From contig JAKAAA010000008.1 in NCBI GenBank assembly GCA_021797295.1, positions 1 through 18,267 of the forward strand: DNA of 18,267 nt, in the 5' to 3' direction. Below the pieces are notes generated by a model. That model saw only the letters and a list, made by a program, of their open reading frames with translations, searched no databases and was not told where the DNA came from. Source of the stretch: Thermoplasmata archaeon. Its GTDB lineage: Archaea > Thermoplasmatota > Thermoplasmata > Thermoplasmatales > Thermoplasmataceae. A program made the translations under genes and the position numbers. The stretch's first letter is position 1; the number at the start of each line of letters is the position of its first letter. Shown here one piece after another: positions 7,618 to 14,948 of this stretch.

Positions 7618-8250
7618 TTCAATGTATTCTATAATTCCGGACAAATCATTTTCCATGCTGGCACTGGATATATTCAGCAAAAAATCACTGTCCGAGTTGA
7701 AAGCTATAAAATTTGGCACGGCCCTGTACATTGAATAATCAGATTCGGAATCTCCTATAGCAAGGCATTCTTCCTGTTTAACATTATATTTTATCATTAT
7801 TTTTCTCATTACTGAATCTTTTACAGCTGGATCAACCTGTATATCGCCCTCTGGAATTATGCGGCCCGACGCGTTACAGTATATTCTGTTTGCATATGCC
7901 TCCTTTATTCCATAATCACGCACAAGCCGATCTGAAAGCCATGATATCCCTCCTGATACAATTACAGGAACTATGTTTTTCTTTTTTAGAAAATTCATTG
8001 TTTTCTCTATTCCCTTTATCGGCTGTATTTCGTCAAGTATATCCTTAATATCACCGGCACCTATGCCCGGATATTTTTCTATCCACGCTTTTAAGTCAAG
8101 TTCAAAGAAATCAGGATAAGATAATTCACCTTTCATGTACTTCATGTAATTTTCCCTGTTGTTTATACCGAGTTTATTATTGACATAGAACCAGCTGCTT
8201 TTTTCTACTGTAAGTACACCGTCCATGTCAAAAAATATTAATTTTATCAT
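7609..8250 (-). CDS. HAD-family phosphatase, SerB-like
   Basis: A 213-residue haloacid-dehalogenase phosphohydrolase. All four motifs are seen: FFDMDGVLT (nucleophile D8 and acid/base D10), VSGGIS (S99), K144 in DPAVKDSV, and IGDSESD (D167, D171). The helical cap between residues ~15 and 80 is of the C1 type found in phosphoserine phosphatase, so phosphoserine or another small phosphate monoester is a plausible substrate, but it is not proven. An in-frame ATG at 8394 would give a 48-residue extension lying entirely inside the prolyl-tRNA synthetase gene and unlike any HAD N-terminus, so 8250 is the start. It follows the synthetase stop codon with one base between, implying translational coupling. 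The 3' end overlaps the aspartate-semialdehyde dehydrogenase gene by nine bases tail to tail. Confidence 0.85.
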   Translation of the reverse strand: MIKLIFFDMDGVLTVEKSSWFYVNNKLGINNRENYMKYMKGELSYPDFFELDLKAWIEKYPGIGAGDIKDILDEIQPIKGIEKTMNFLKKKNIVPVIVSGGISWLSDRLVRDYGIKEAYANRIYCNASGRIIPEGDIQVDPAVKDSVMRKIMIKYNVKQEECLAIGDSESDYSMYRAVPNFIAFNSDSDFLLNISSASMENDLSGIIEYIESY

Positions 8251-8251
8251 T

Positions 8252-9643
8252 TCAGTATGTCCTTGAAAATGCAGAGATTTTTCCTGGTCTTCCACAGACG
8301 ACGCATTTTCCGGATTTATCTGAATTCCTGACTGTCCCAAGGGCAGTTTTTTCCGAAACTGCTTCAATTTTATCTGAACACTCTTTTCTGCCACACCAGT
8401 ATGCTGTAACCATTTTATCCTCTTTGATATAATCCATGTTTTCTATGAATGCCACATTATCATTATAAAATTCAGATGCCTGTTTCTTTATATCACTGTT
8501 AACTTCCTGAAGGTAATTATATATATTTTTCAGTTCGCCTCGGGAAATTCTTATCTTTTTCTTTCTGGTCCTCATGGACAATGTAAGCGTATCATCATCA
8601 ACCTCTCTTTTTCCAATTTCTATTCTGATCGGGACTCCTTTCATTTCCCAGTCATTGTATTTATATCCTGGAGTATAGTCGCGAACATCTATCTGGCATC
8701 TTATCCCCATGGATTTTAATATTTCCATGATTTTCTCTGAATATTTTATTATCTTATCATAGCCGTCACCGGGTATGGAAACTATAATTACCTGGACAGG
8801 AGCAAGTTTGTATGGTAGCACTAAGCCCTTATCATCTCCATGTATGCCTATTACAGCAGCAAGTAGCCTTTCACTTAAACCGAATGTAGTCTGTGAAACA
8901 TATTTCATATTTCCTTCATTATCAAGATATTTTATTCCATAGTTTCTGGCAAAATTTTCACCGTACTCATGTATGGTTCCTATCTGAAGCGATCTTGATC
9001 CGGGCATGGGCGTATCAAATGCAACAGAGTACATTGCCCCTGGAAACTTATCCCAGTCCGGTCTTATATCCATTGAAAAATTTATACATAGATCATCTGA
9101 AAGCTTATCCATAATTTTTATGTAATCTTCCATCTGTTTTTCCGCATCCTCAAAATCCTTATGGGCAGTATGTGCCTCATAAAAGTGAATTTCACGTACA
9201 CGGATGAATGATCTGGTATGCTTGGTTTCATATCTATAAACGCTTACAATCTGGTAAATTCTGAATGGCAGGTCACTGTGAGACCTTATCCACAGGGGAA
9301 ACATTGTGTACATGGCAGCCTCACTTGTGGGCCTAAGTGCCAGGTCTATGTCCAGAGGGTCTGTTCCTCCCTTTGTTACCCAGTAAATTTCGTTTTCGAA
9401 GCCCTTTACATGCTCAAATTCCACCTCCAGCTGCTCCCTTGATATAAGAACAGGAAAACTTACCTCCTCAATGCCACTTTCCTCTGAATAATCTCTTAAC
9501 AAATTGTCAATGGAATGCATTATTTTTAATCCATATGGAAGCCATACATTCATTCCCTTTATCAAATAACGCTTATCGCTTAATCTAGCAATGTCTATAA
9601 TTTCATTATACCATTCACTGAAATCGGTTTTCTTGTTTTCCAT
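8252..9643 (-). CDS. proS: Prolyl-tRNA synthetase, archaeal/eukaryotic type
   Basis: Class II synthetase that charges tRNA-Pro. From the start at 9643 the protein is 463 residues beginning MENKKTDFSEWYNEII, typical of the archaeal form. Class II motif 1 lies around KGMNVWLPYG and FPVLI; motif 2 is VYRYETKHTRSFIRVREIHF, with the nearby EAHTAH segment; motif 3 is in FGLSERLLAAVIGIHGDDKG. The anticodon-binding domain includes YKYNDWEMKGVPIRIEIG. A C-terminal zinc domain has CGRKEC and CVVC, and the chain ends in the invariant Tyr (SRTY). An ATG at 9664 would add seven residues (MVKDKCR), but a TATA-like sequence at 9664-9672 is centred 25 bases from 9643, favouring the shorter leaderless form. 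A transcript from the upstream membrane gene may also read through. Confidence 0.94.
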   Translation of the reverse strand: MENKKTDFSEWYNEIIDIARLSDKRYLIKGMNVWLPYGLKIMHSIDNLLRDYSEESGIEEVSFPVLISREQLEVEFEHVKGFENEIYWVTKGGTDPLDIDLALRPTSEAAMYTMFPLWIRSHSDLPFRIYQIVSVYRYETKHTRSFIRVREIHFYEAHTAHKDFEDAEKQMEDYIKIMDKLSDDLCINFSMDIRPDWDKFPGAMYSVAFDTPMPGSRSLQIGTIHEYGENFARNYGIKYLDNEGNMKYVSQTTFGLSERLLAAVIGIHGDDKGLVLPYKLAPVQVIIVSIPGDGYDKIIKYSEKIMEILKSMGIRCQIDVRDYTPGYKYNDWEMKGVPIRIEIGKREVDDDTLTLSMRTRKKKIRISRGELKNIYNYLQEVNSDIKKQASEFYNDNVAFIENMDYIKEDKMVTAYWCGRKECSDKIEAVSEKTALGTVRNSDKSGKCVVCGRPGKISAFSRTY

Positions 9644-9663
9644 CCTGCATTTATCTTTAACCA

Positions 9664-9672
9664 TTATATATT
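9664..9672 (-). promoter_or_regulatory. Probable internal promoter for proS
   Basis: TATATAATG on the minus strand, centred 25 bases upstream of the ATG at 9643 and overlapping the stop codon region of the upstream membrane protein gene. AT-rich sequence makes chance occurrence possible. Confidence 0.4.
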
Positions 9673-10708
9673 ATTTTTTAGAGGGCCTTCCGTGTATATA
9701 ATATGTGTTTATCCAGGCATATATGTAAAGTATTATTAATCCAATTGTAAAGATTAAAATGGAATATACAAATAATTCTATTTTTGTGTAAGCCCAGAGC
9801 AGGTAATCAGAGAAAGTTGAAACCCCTACTGGGAACACATACGCCCATACAGTCATGGATTGCCTGTATTTTATATGGGTAATGGCTATTGCAGCGGAAA
9901 CTAAAAATAGGAATAGATCGAAGCCCCAGAGCATCATAGAAAAATCTATTGCCAGATTTACTGGAACCTGGAATATCCCTAGGTAATTGAACTGCGGCAT
10001 GAACATTATATTTATTATAAGCATGCTGGAGGCGCCAACAGGGATCATTGCGGCCGGTGATGTCTGAACATAATTTGGCCTGTTGCTTATATGGGATATG
10101 TATGCAGATATTCCAACAAATAAAAACTGGAAGAATGATATGCCGAAGGCAACCATGGTCATTATATATACTATCTGCAGAATATTTGTGCTATAGTACC
10201 CGGCAATGGGTGGGGTCAGCAATACTGAGGAAAGTATGATATTTGCACTGAGTACAATGGATGGTACCAGTATAGCATATGTTACTTTGTCAAAGCTGTA
10301 TTTATTTGTATATAGATTATAGTTAAGCACTATATTTACCAGAATCACGAATAAATAAAAAAATACAAAAAGGTAAAGGAATAAATAGGCAACAAATGAG
10401 TTGATTCCAACATATGCCGTGTAGAAAAAGGCGAAGGCATAATACAGAACCCCCAGGAAGGCGAGAAAGCTGAGTTTTGTTATGTCGTTATAATCTTCCA
10501 TAATCAACTTTTTATTTCTCATATATCTGTACAGCCATGACCCAAACACAAAGGCGAAAAATGCCAGAACCACAAAATATATTATTTTGCCGGCATCAAA
10601 AATTAACTGGTTATGGAATACCAGATATATTATAAAGAGCGCAAGTGATATTGAGAGTGTGCCAAGGACTACAGGAAACCAGCTGGAATCTAACCCTTTA
10701 TAAGCCAT
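9671..10708 (-). CDS. TDT-family membrane protein (tellurite resistance / C4-dicarboxylate / SLAC1-like channel)
   Basis: A 345-residue, very hydrophobic protein with about ten membrane helices and short loops, the topology of the TDT (TehA/Mae1/SLAC1) family. Supporting segments are the N-terminal DSSWFPVVLGTLSISLA, like the WFs.vmGtg..a motif that opens family members, a mid-chain SPAAMIPVGASSM, MLWGFDLFLFLVS, and WAYVFPVGVSTFS near residue 292, like the W..tFPlg.f. segment of Mae1/TehA. Family members move malate or other anions or act as anion channels, and some export sulfite; the substrate here is unknown. The ATG at 10708 has a TATTAATA box centred 25 bases upstream. It precedes proS with a six- to 27-base gap depending on the proS start, on the same strand. 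Confidence 0.7.
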   Translation of the reverse strand: MAYKGLDSSWFPVVLGTLSISLALFIIYLVFHNQLIFDAGKIIYFVVLAFFAFVFGSWLYRYMRNKKLIMEDYNDITKLSFLAFLGVLYYAFAFFYTAYVGINSFVAYLFLYLFVFFYLFVILVNIVLNYNLYTNKYSFDKVTYAILVPSIVLSANIILSSVLLTPPIAGYYSTNILQIVYIMTMVAFGISFFQFLFVGISAYISHISNRPNYVQTSPAAMIPVGASSMLIINIMFMPQFNYLGIFQVPVNLAIDFSMMLWGFDLFLFLVSAAIAITHIKYRQSMTVWAYVFPVGVSTFSDYLLWAYTKIELFVYSILIFTIGLIILYIYAWINTYYIHGRPSKK

Positions 10709-10728
10709 GTACCGGTATATAATTTGGC

Positions 10729-10736
10729 TATTAATA
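10729..10736 (-). promoter_or_regulatory. TATA box of the TDT-family gene
   Basis: TATTAATA centred 25 bases upstream of the ATG at 10708, again implying a leaderless transcript. The divergent gene starting at 10805 has its own box 40 bases away. Confidence 0.4.
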
Positions 10737-10773
10737 ATATTCTCGATTAATTTTAAAGCAAACTGTCAGGAAA

Positions 10774-10782
10774 AAATATATT
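10774..10782 (+). promoter_or_regulatory. TATA box of the EVE-like gene
   Basis: AAATATATT, centred 27 bases before the ATG at 10805, which selects that codon over the TTG at 10799. Confidence 0.5.
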
Positions 10783-10804
10783 GGCAATGATTTGATAATT
10801 GCCT

Positions 10805-11365
10805 ATGGATAGCAATGAATTCTTTGAATATGCAGTTACAAGAGATATTAGAAAAATTACGGGCCCTCCATGTGACTGGTTAAAAACATATAATTTAAAA
10901 TCATGGGGTTTCCGGCGATATGATAAAACGGAGAGAGCCTATGATTCATTTAAAATCGGGGATGTATTTCTATTTCATGCTATGAAGCAGGAGTATCTGC
11001 CAGTCGATCCTGGAATAAAAACTGGCATAATCGGTGCCGGCATCCTTTCTGATAAGAAAATTATTGAGAATGAGCCCTCTGACGGTGCTTTTACACCCGA
11101 GGGCTATAGACCCATAAAAATATACTTTTCAGAAATATGGTTCTTCGGGAATACTGATAGAATTGAAAATGAGAGTATTGCTGTGAAAAAGCAGAAAGGT
11201 ATGAATTATATTCTCAGGGATATTCATAATCTTACCAGCAATACAATTTCATTTGAGGAAATGAGAAATAATAACTGTGCAATTTCTACTCAGGGAGCAG
11301 TTTCAAAAATTTCTCCAGAAAAGGCTGTAAGATTACTGAAACTCGTGGCTTCCAGATTGCATTGA
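10805..11365 (+). CDS. Small protein with possible EVE/PUA-like domain
   Basis: A 186-residue soluble protein with no signal peptide or membrane segment. I do not recognise it with certainty. Features resembling the EVE/PUA-like fold are SWGFRRYD near residue 33, FKIGDVFLFHA near 49-59, GIIGAGILSD (a small-residue strand followed by a turn, near 76-85), and a PEGYRPIKIYFSEIWF stretch near 100-115; EVE domains show the same order of WG, GD-hydrophobic, G-x-G and Y-P elements. EVE domains bind modified bases in RNA or DNA and occur in restriction systems and as single-domain proteins. The C-terminal part (CAISTQGAVSKISPEKAVRLL) is a likely helix-loop cap. It stands alone, divergent from a transporter and convergent with a permease. 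No restriction or methylase gene is near. The role is inferred weakly. Confidence 0.75.
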   Translation: MDSNEFFEYAVTRDIRKITGPPCDWLKTYNLKSWGFRRYDKTERAYDSFKIGDVFLFHAMKQEYLPVDPGIKTGIIGAGILSDKKIIENEPSDGAFTPEGYRPIKIYFSEIWFFGNTDRIENESIAVKKQKGMNYILRDIHNLTSNTISFEEMRNNNCAISTQGAVSKISPEKAVRLLKLVASRLH

Positions 11366-11374
11366 TATATTGTA

Positions 11375-11406
11375 TTTTTTTAAAAATAAATAATCAAAAG
11401 AAAAAA
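11375..11406. terminator. Bidirectional oligo-T/oligo-A termination region
   Basis: A run of seven T (11375-11381) follows the EVE-like gene on the plus strand. On the minus strand a T6-C-T4 tract begins immediately after the permease stop codon, followed by TTATTTATTTTT. Archaeal polymerase stops at such T tracts without needing a hairpin. Confidence 0.5.
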
Positions 11407-12696
11407 TCAAACCTGGGGAATATCTTTAGAGGTTTCCCTGACGATGGCGAAGGTTTCCGCATAGAGGAATCCTATTATTATCCAGGCGAAGAAGATATAC
11501 TGTATTATCAGGGATATGCCGGGCAATGAATCTACCAGTATGAATATTGATATGGTTACTGCAACAATGCCAGCAGTCAACTCTTTTATACTCCTCTTTG
11601 CTTTTCTTGTGGCAATTTTGATCAGGGAAAAATCTGCAGAGGAATGTATTATCAAATTCATTAATCCCGCTAATGCACCAAGTGCCAAGAAGGTAGCATA
11701 TAATCCCATAAAATGTGTCATTATTCCCAGGATAATAACAAATATTGCTGCTATTAGCAATTCCGAAAATACAGGTTTCCCTCTATATTTTTTTGAAAAT
11801 ATTTTTGGGAATCTTCCATCCTCACTCATTGCCCCGAATGTCCTGGAATTGGCAAGTATATAGGCAATGCCGCCCAAGATTCCATCGCTCAATGCTATTA
11901 TTGGCACTATAATTATTCCCAGTATGCCAAAATGGGTTATGAGATAAATGATCAGATTGCCTGTGAAATTTAGTGATCCCAGAGAATAAAAGAATAGGGT
12001 TGCAAGAAGTCCTCCGAAGATAACTACTGTAATCGCAGCCCTCCCAATTGCCTTGCTGTCCTTTGCATCACCTCCCAGTGGAGCAATTGATCCATAACCG
12101 GTTGGGATGCCAAGGCCGAATATAACTGCAACAAGAAGGTATGGTGAGTATATTACAGGATCATAGAAATGCCAGCCCGAGCTGTGTAGAAATATTATGG
12201 ATAATACAACTATTATTATCATTTCTATAGTAGACATTACCATTGCATACTTTGCTGAAACCTTTATTCCAGCTATTACCATTGTGGATGCAAGCAGGGA
12301 AACGAGCAATACTGTTAATATCTGGCTGATGCCGAGAACGTAAGAGAGTACATATGCTCCACCGGCAAGCAATGTACCTCCATAGGCAAGAGCATATAAC
12401 AGATAGGACCAGCCTGTTTCTATGCCTAAACCGCCGGATAATCCATATAATGCATATATATAATATCCTCCACTCCTGCGGTATCTTCTGGAAAGAAAAT
12501 AAACAACTATTCCATTGAAGAAAACTACAACCGTTGCAATCATCATGGCAAATGCTCCCGCGGTTCCAACCATAGCTATCATCACTGTTCCAAACGTTAG
12601 CAGTGAAATAAAAGGTGCCTGACCTCCAAAAGATATAAAAAACAGTTCTGGGAATGATAATTTGCTATCCATGCTTTTATTTTTATTATTTTCCAT
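11407..12696 (-). CDS. APC-superfamily amino-acid permease (first of a tandem pair)
   Basis: A 429-residue permease with about twelve membrane helices. It opens with LFFISFGGQAPFISLLTFGT, the helix-1 unwound glycine region of APC transporters, and the loop before helix 3 carries GGYYIYALYG, the usual GG[YF]..YA motif. IFGLGIPTGYG and LSDGILGGIAYILANSRTFGAMSEDGRFP, the latter matching the helix 7-8 region of amino-acid permeases, follow. It probably imports amino acids or other small amines with protons, fitting a heterotroph; the substrate is not known. The start at 12696 has a clear ribosome-binding site, AGGTGAG (12702-12708), five bases upstream, so this message has a leader. It is 120 bases downstream of a clear paralogue on the same strand that shares the GGQAPF and GIPTGYG motifs. 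Confidence 0.88.
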   Translation of the reverse strand: MENNKNKSMDSKLSFPELFFISFGGQAPFISLLTFGTVMIAMVGTAGAFAMMIATVVVFFNGIVVYFLSRRYRRSGGYYIYALYGLSGGLGIETGWSYLLYALAYGGTLLAGGAYVLSYVLGISQILTVLLVSLLASTMVIAGIKVSAKYAMVMSTIEMIIIVVLSIIFLHSSGWHFYDPVIYSPYLLVAVIFGLGIPTGYGSIAPLGGDAKDSKAIGRAAITVVIFGGLLATLFFYSLGSLNFTGNLIIYLITHFGILGIIIVPIIALSDGILGGIAYILANSRTFGAMSEDGRFPKIFSKKYRGKPVFSELLIAAIFVIILGIMTHFMGLYATFLALGALAGLMNLIIHSSADFSLIKIATRKAKRSIKELTAGIVAVTISIFILVDSLPGISLIIQYIFFAWIIIGFLYAETFAIVRETSKDIPQV

Positions 12697-12701
12697 TTAA
12701 T

Positions 12702-12708
12702 CTCACCT
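12702..12708 (-). promoter_or_regulatory. Shine-Dalgarno site of the first permease
   Basis: AGGTGAG on the minus strand, five bases before the ATG at 12696. A TATA-like AAATTATAG at 12734-12742 would start a transcript with a ~16-base leader that includes it, so this permease can be expressed separately from its paralogue. Confidence 0.55.
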
Positions 12709-12796
12709 TCATATTTTTTAAACTCCATAATATCTATAATTTAACTTGGTTTCTCACCATCCAATAAAAATACAATTGACTTTCTTAACATTTAAA

Positions 12797-12814
12797 ATAT
12801 ATAAAATTAAAAAA
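12797..12814 (-). terminator. Oligo-T terminator of the second permease
   Basis: Immediately after the stop codon the minus strand reads TATTTTTTAATTTT. This T-rich tract probably ends the upstream permease transcript, which supports independent promoters for the two permeases. Confidence 0.4.
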
Positions 12815-12816
12815 TA

Positions 12817-14199
12817 TTACTGGTTAACCTCTGTATGTGTTTTAACATATTGATGAGCGTCCAGCATTTCAAGTATTATAAACCCTAATATTATAAAGCC
12901 TAAAACAAGTTCTATCATGTATGTATCTGATGTCAGGAGTGAGTACATGAAAACGAAGCCTGATACTATTATTCCTAGAACTCCAATACCCAATTCTCTT
13001 ATTCTTCTCTGTGCTCTAATAAGGTTTTCCTTAAACAATGAGAAGTTTGCTGTCAGATGAACCATCAGATTGCCAAGTCCTGCAATTGAACCTAAAGCCA
13101 GAAATATGATAAACGCATTTACAAAGACCAGAGTAGGCATAAGTATTATTGCTGCCGCAATTAAGGTTATTATTCCTGCTATGACTGGTGTGCCTCTCTT
13201 GCTGTGCAGTTTGGTTAATGCCTTGCTGATGACTCCTCTTTCTGACATGGCGTATAGATTCCTGGAAAACGCTGTAAGAAAAGCCAGAGAACCAAGAATT
13301 CCGTCATTTATTGCAGCAAATAATAATAAAGGTAAGGCAATTGGTCCTGCGATCTTATCCATTATGGTGATAACCGGCACATTTGATGATACAAGGGCTG
13401 AGAATGAATGTGTGGCAATTCCATAGTCAACTAAGGAATATAGGACCAGTGCTTCAAGGGTTCCTCCTATAATTATTACAAGAATTGCCGCTTTTCCGAC
13501 GTTCCTTTTCGCATTTTTTACCTCACCTGAAACCGGTGTAATAGCACCGTATCCTGTAGGTATACCAATAGCAAATAAGATTCCCAGGAATATTATTGCT
13601 GGAGATGGGATGCTGGTAAATGGGTTATATACCAGAAAATGAGCACCATAAAAACCTGCTGCTATAACTCCCACGAGAACAACTAATTCCAGGCTTGCTG
13701 AAAAGATTGCATATTTCGAGGATGGTCTTATACCCAGTAAAAGAAATACTGCCGTGGGAATAAACACTATCAGGAATGCAACCAGTGGTGGAATCACTAT
13801 ATATGGTGAAACAACGTATGTCAGTACAAATATTGACCCGGTAATGTAACCGCCAGCATACAGCAGTGAATAGAAGAGGTATAACCAGCCTGTTTCAAAC
13901 CCGAATCTGTGTGATAATGACTTGTAAGCGTAGTTGAAATATCCGCCTTCCTCATCATGTTTTCTTGATAGGTAATAAACACCTGCCCCGTTGATCAAAA
14001 CCACAAGAGTTCCTATGATAAGCACAATTGGAGAGAAGAACAGTGTAAGTATCAAGGCTGCGGTAGCATATGTTAACATCGAAAGAAAAGGTGCCTGGCC
14101 TCCGAACGACATAAAAAATATGTCTGCGAGTCCAACACTTCTTGTTAACTTACTCTTACTTTCTATATCTATATCCTGAATATTTTTGACATTTTCCAT
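12817..14199 (-). CDS. APC-superfamily amino-acid permease (second of the pair)
   Basis: A permease of 460 residues from the start at 14199 (MENVKNIQDIDIESKSKL). It has the same landmarks as its neighbour: IFFMSFGGQAPFLSMLTYAT in helix 1, GGYFNYAYKSLSHRFGFETG, LFAIGIPTGYGAI and INDGILGSLAFLTAFSRNLYAMSERG, which places it in the APC superfamily with about twelve helices. A TTTATAT box (14231-14237) is centred ~35 bases upstream of 14199, so in-frame ATGs at 14295 and 14223 lie upstream of or too close to the box to be used; the extra N-terminal residues would also be untypical. The two permeases have clearly diverged and each has its own promoter, so they probably carry different substrates. 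A small ribbon-helix-helix gene lies upstream on the same strand. Confidence 0.88.
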   Translation of the reverse strand: MENVKNIQDIDIESKSKLTRSVGLADIFFMSFGGQAPFLSMLTYATAALILTLFFSPIVLIIGTLVVLINGAGVYYLSRKHDEEGGYFNYAYKSLSHRFGFETGWLYLFYSLLYAGGYITGSIFVLTYVVSPYIVIPPLVAFLIVFIPTAVFLLLGIRPSSKYAIFSASLELVVLVGVIAAGFYGAHFLVYNPFTSIPSPAIIFLGILFAIGIPTGYGAITPVSGEVKNAKRNVGKAAILVIIIGGTLEALVLYSLVDYGIATHSFSALVSSNVPVITIMDKIAGPIALPLLLFAAINDGILGSLAFLTAFSRNLYAMSERGVISKALTKLHSKRGTPVIAGIITLIAAAIILMPTLVFVNAFIIFLALGSIAGLGNLMVHLTANFSLFKENLIRAQRRIRELGIGVLGIIVSGFVFMYSLLTSDTYMIELVLGFIILGFIILEMLDAHQYVKTHTEVNQ

Positions 14200-14230
14200 T
14201 TTTGCTCTTAAGGATAGAGACATCGGGAAT

Positions 14231-14237
14231 ATATAAA
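14231..14237 (-). promoter_or_regulatory. TATA box of the second permease
   Basis: TTTATAT on the minus strand. It predicts a transcript start near 14208 and a leader of about eight bases before the ATG at 14199. Confidence 0.5.
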
Positions 14238-14370
14238 CTTTATGGGTTACAATACCATATATATTTAATTTGACAATATAATTATAATTTCTCAATTTTT
14301 TAAAATACTTTCAAATATATAACAATATTTCTACAAAAAACTCAAAAATACCTAAAATTTAAAAATTTAT

Positions 14371-14529
14371 TTATTTTGATTTTTCAAAATTTAGGTCATT
14401 GTGTAAAGCTGCCAGTACAAGGTATCTTGATATAGACACTCCTTCCATCAGAGCTTTCTCCTCTATTACAGCTTTTTCGTCTTTTCTAATATACACACTT
14501 ATTTTATTATATTTGGTAGAATTTATCAT
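14371..14529 (-). CDS. Ribbon-helix-helix (CopG/MobC-like) small regulator
   Basis: A 52-residue protein of the ribbon-helix-helix DNA-binding type. The N-terminal strand is KISVYIRKDEKAV, with a basic and polar alternation suited to insertion in the major groove, followed by helix 1 (VIEEKALMEG), the short turn VS, and helix 2 beginning ISRYLVLAALH. The pattern resembles CopG, NikA and MobC relaxosome proteins. The start at 14529 fits a TATA box (14552-14559) centred 25 bases upstream; a TTG at 14577 would add 16 residues but lies upstream of the box. Such proteins act as dimers that repress promoters, often their own or a neighbour's. The permease gene that follows is a possible target. No toxin or mobilisation gene adjoins it. 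The gene is small, so it may be missed by automated calling. Confidence 0.75.
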   Translation of the reverse strand: MINSTKYNKISVYIRKDEKAVIEEKALMEGVSISRYLVLAALHNDLNFEKSK

Positions 14530-14551
14530 AATAATATTAATGCTTAATAGG

Positions 14552-14569
14552 TTATAAGCTTTTTTAAGC
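14552..14569 (-). promoter_or_regulatory. TATA box and overlapping inverted repeat upstream of the ribbon-helix-helix gene
   Basis: GCTTATAA (14552-14559) is the likely TATA box, centred 25 bases before the ATG at 14529. The adjoining bases 14558-14569 form an inverted repeat GCTT-TTTT-AAGC. The 8-base element AGCTTATA recurs 27 bases upstream (14580-14587). This layout could be an operator for self-repression. Confidence 0.4.
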
Positions 14570-14757
14570 CGATTCAATATATAAGCTCCCGTGGGTATGA
14601 ATAAAGAAATTTTATCGATTTAGATATACTCAAAGAGTTTCATAGAAAATGATCTGTATTTTAGTCTTATTCCTATTTCATCCACAAGTACAATGACTGG
14701 ATTTTTGATTCCCTATCAAGATTATTTGACTTTTGTTTATTTGAGTGATTTCAGGAA

Positions 14758-14832
14758 TGCTCCGGCCGGGATTTGGACCCGAGTCGGGGGATTGAGAGTC
14801 CCTAATGCTTGGCCTGGCTACACCACCGGAGC
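14758..14832 (-). tRNA. tRNA-Glu (anticodon CTC)
   Basis: The minus strand folds into a 75-base cloverleaf including the discriminator. Acceptor arms are GCTCCGG and CCGGAGC, with discriminator A at 14758 and no encoded CCA. The D arm begins GTGTAG, as in archaeal Glu/Asp tRNAs. The anticodon loop is CTCTCAA, so the anticodon is CTC (14794-14796), read as Glu. The T stem is TCGGG/CCCGG with loop TCCAAAT. Two oddities: the 27:43 pair at the foot of the anticodon stem is A-C, and the T loop has C where T55 is normal. No intron is seen. A TATA-like AATATATTAAA (14858-14868) lies ~25 bases above the expected transcription start near 14839. Confidence 0.9.
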
Positions 14833-14857
14833 TTATTACCAGTATTACTTTTTTCTA

Positions 14858-14868
14858 TTTAATATATT
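14858..14868 (-). promoter_or_regulatory. TATA box of the tRNA gene
   Basis: AATATATTAAA on the minus strand, about 31 bases from the first base of the mature tRNA, predicting a ~7-base 5' leader for RNase P to remove. Confidence 0.45.
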
Positions 14869-14910
14869 CATTCAATTGAATTTTATAATTTATGGTTTAA
14901 TATATTAATA

Positions 14911-14918
14911 TTTATAAA
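14911..14918 (+). promoter_or_regulatory. TATA box of the surface-protein/ABC transporter operon
   Basis: TTTATAAA on the plus strand, predicting transcription from about 14939. The leader would hold GTGAT (14938-14942), a partial ribosome-binding match six bases before the ATG at 14949. Confidence 0.5.
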
Positions 14919-14948
14919 TTAGAAAAGTCTTTTTACCGTGATTTTAAT

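Noticed and set aside
8251..8394. 48-residue N-terminal extension of the HAD phosphatase
   Set aside because: The stretch overlaps the prolyl-tRNA synthetase coding end, has no relation to HAD proteins, and an ATG one base after the synthetase stop gives the normal start.
13070..13426. Open plus-strand frame of 118 codons
   Set aside because: It is antisense to a permease, a common side effect of hydrophobic codons.
14351..14395. Imperfect inverted repeat around the ribbon-helix-helix stop codon
   Set aside because: The arms differ by an indel and are almost pure A/T, so chance explains it as well as a terminator.
14530..14757. Possible small RNA or gene between the ribbon-helix-helix gene and the tRNA
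   Set aside because: No C/D-box pair, H/ACA element, hairpin or convincing frame was found; only promoter elements near its left end can be supported.
14693..14908. Open plus-strand frame of 71 codons
   Set aside because: It runs through the antisense of the tRNA gene; its middle is simply the tRNA sequence read backwards.
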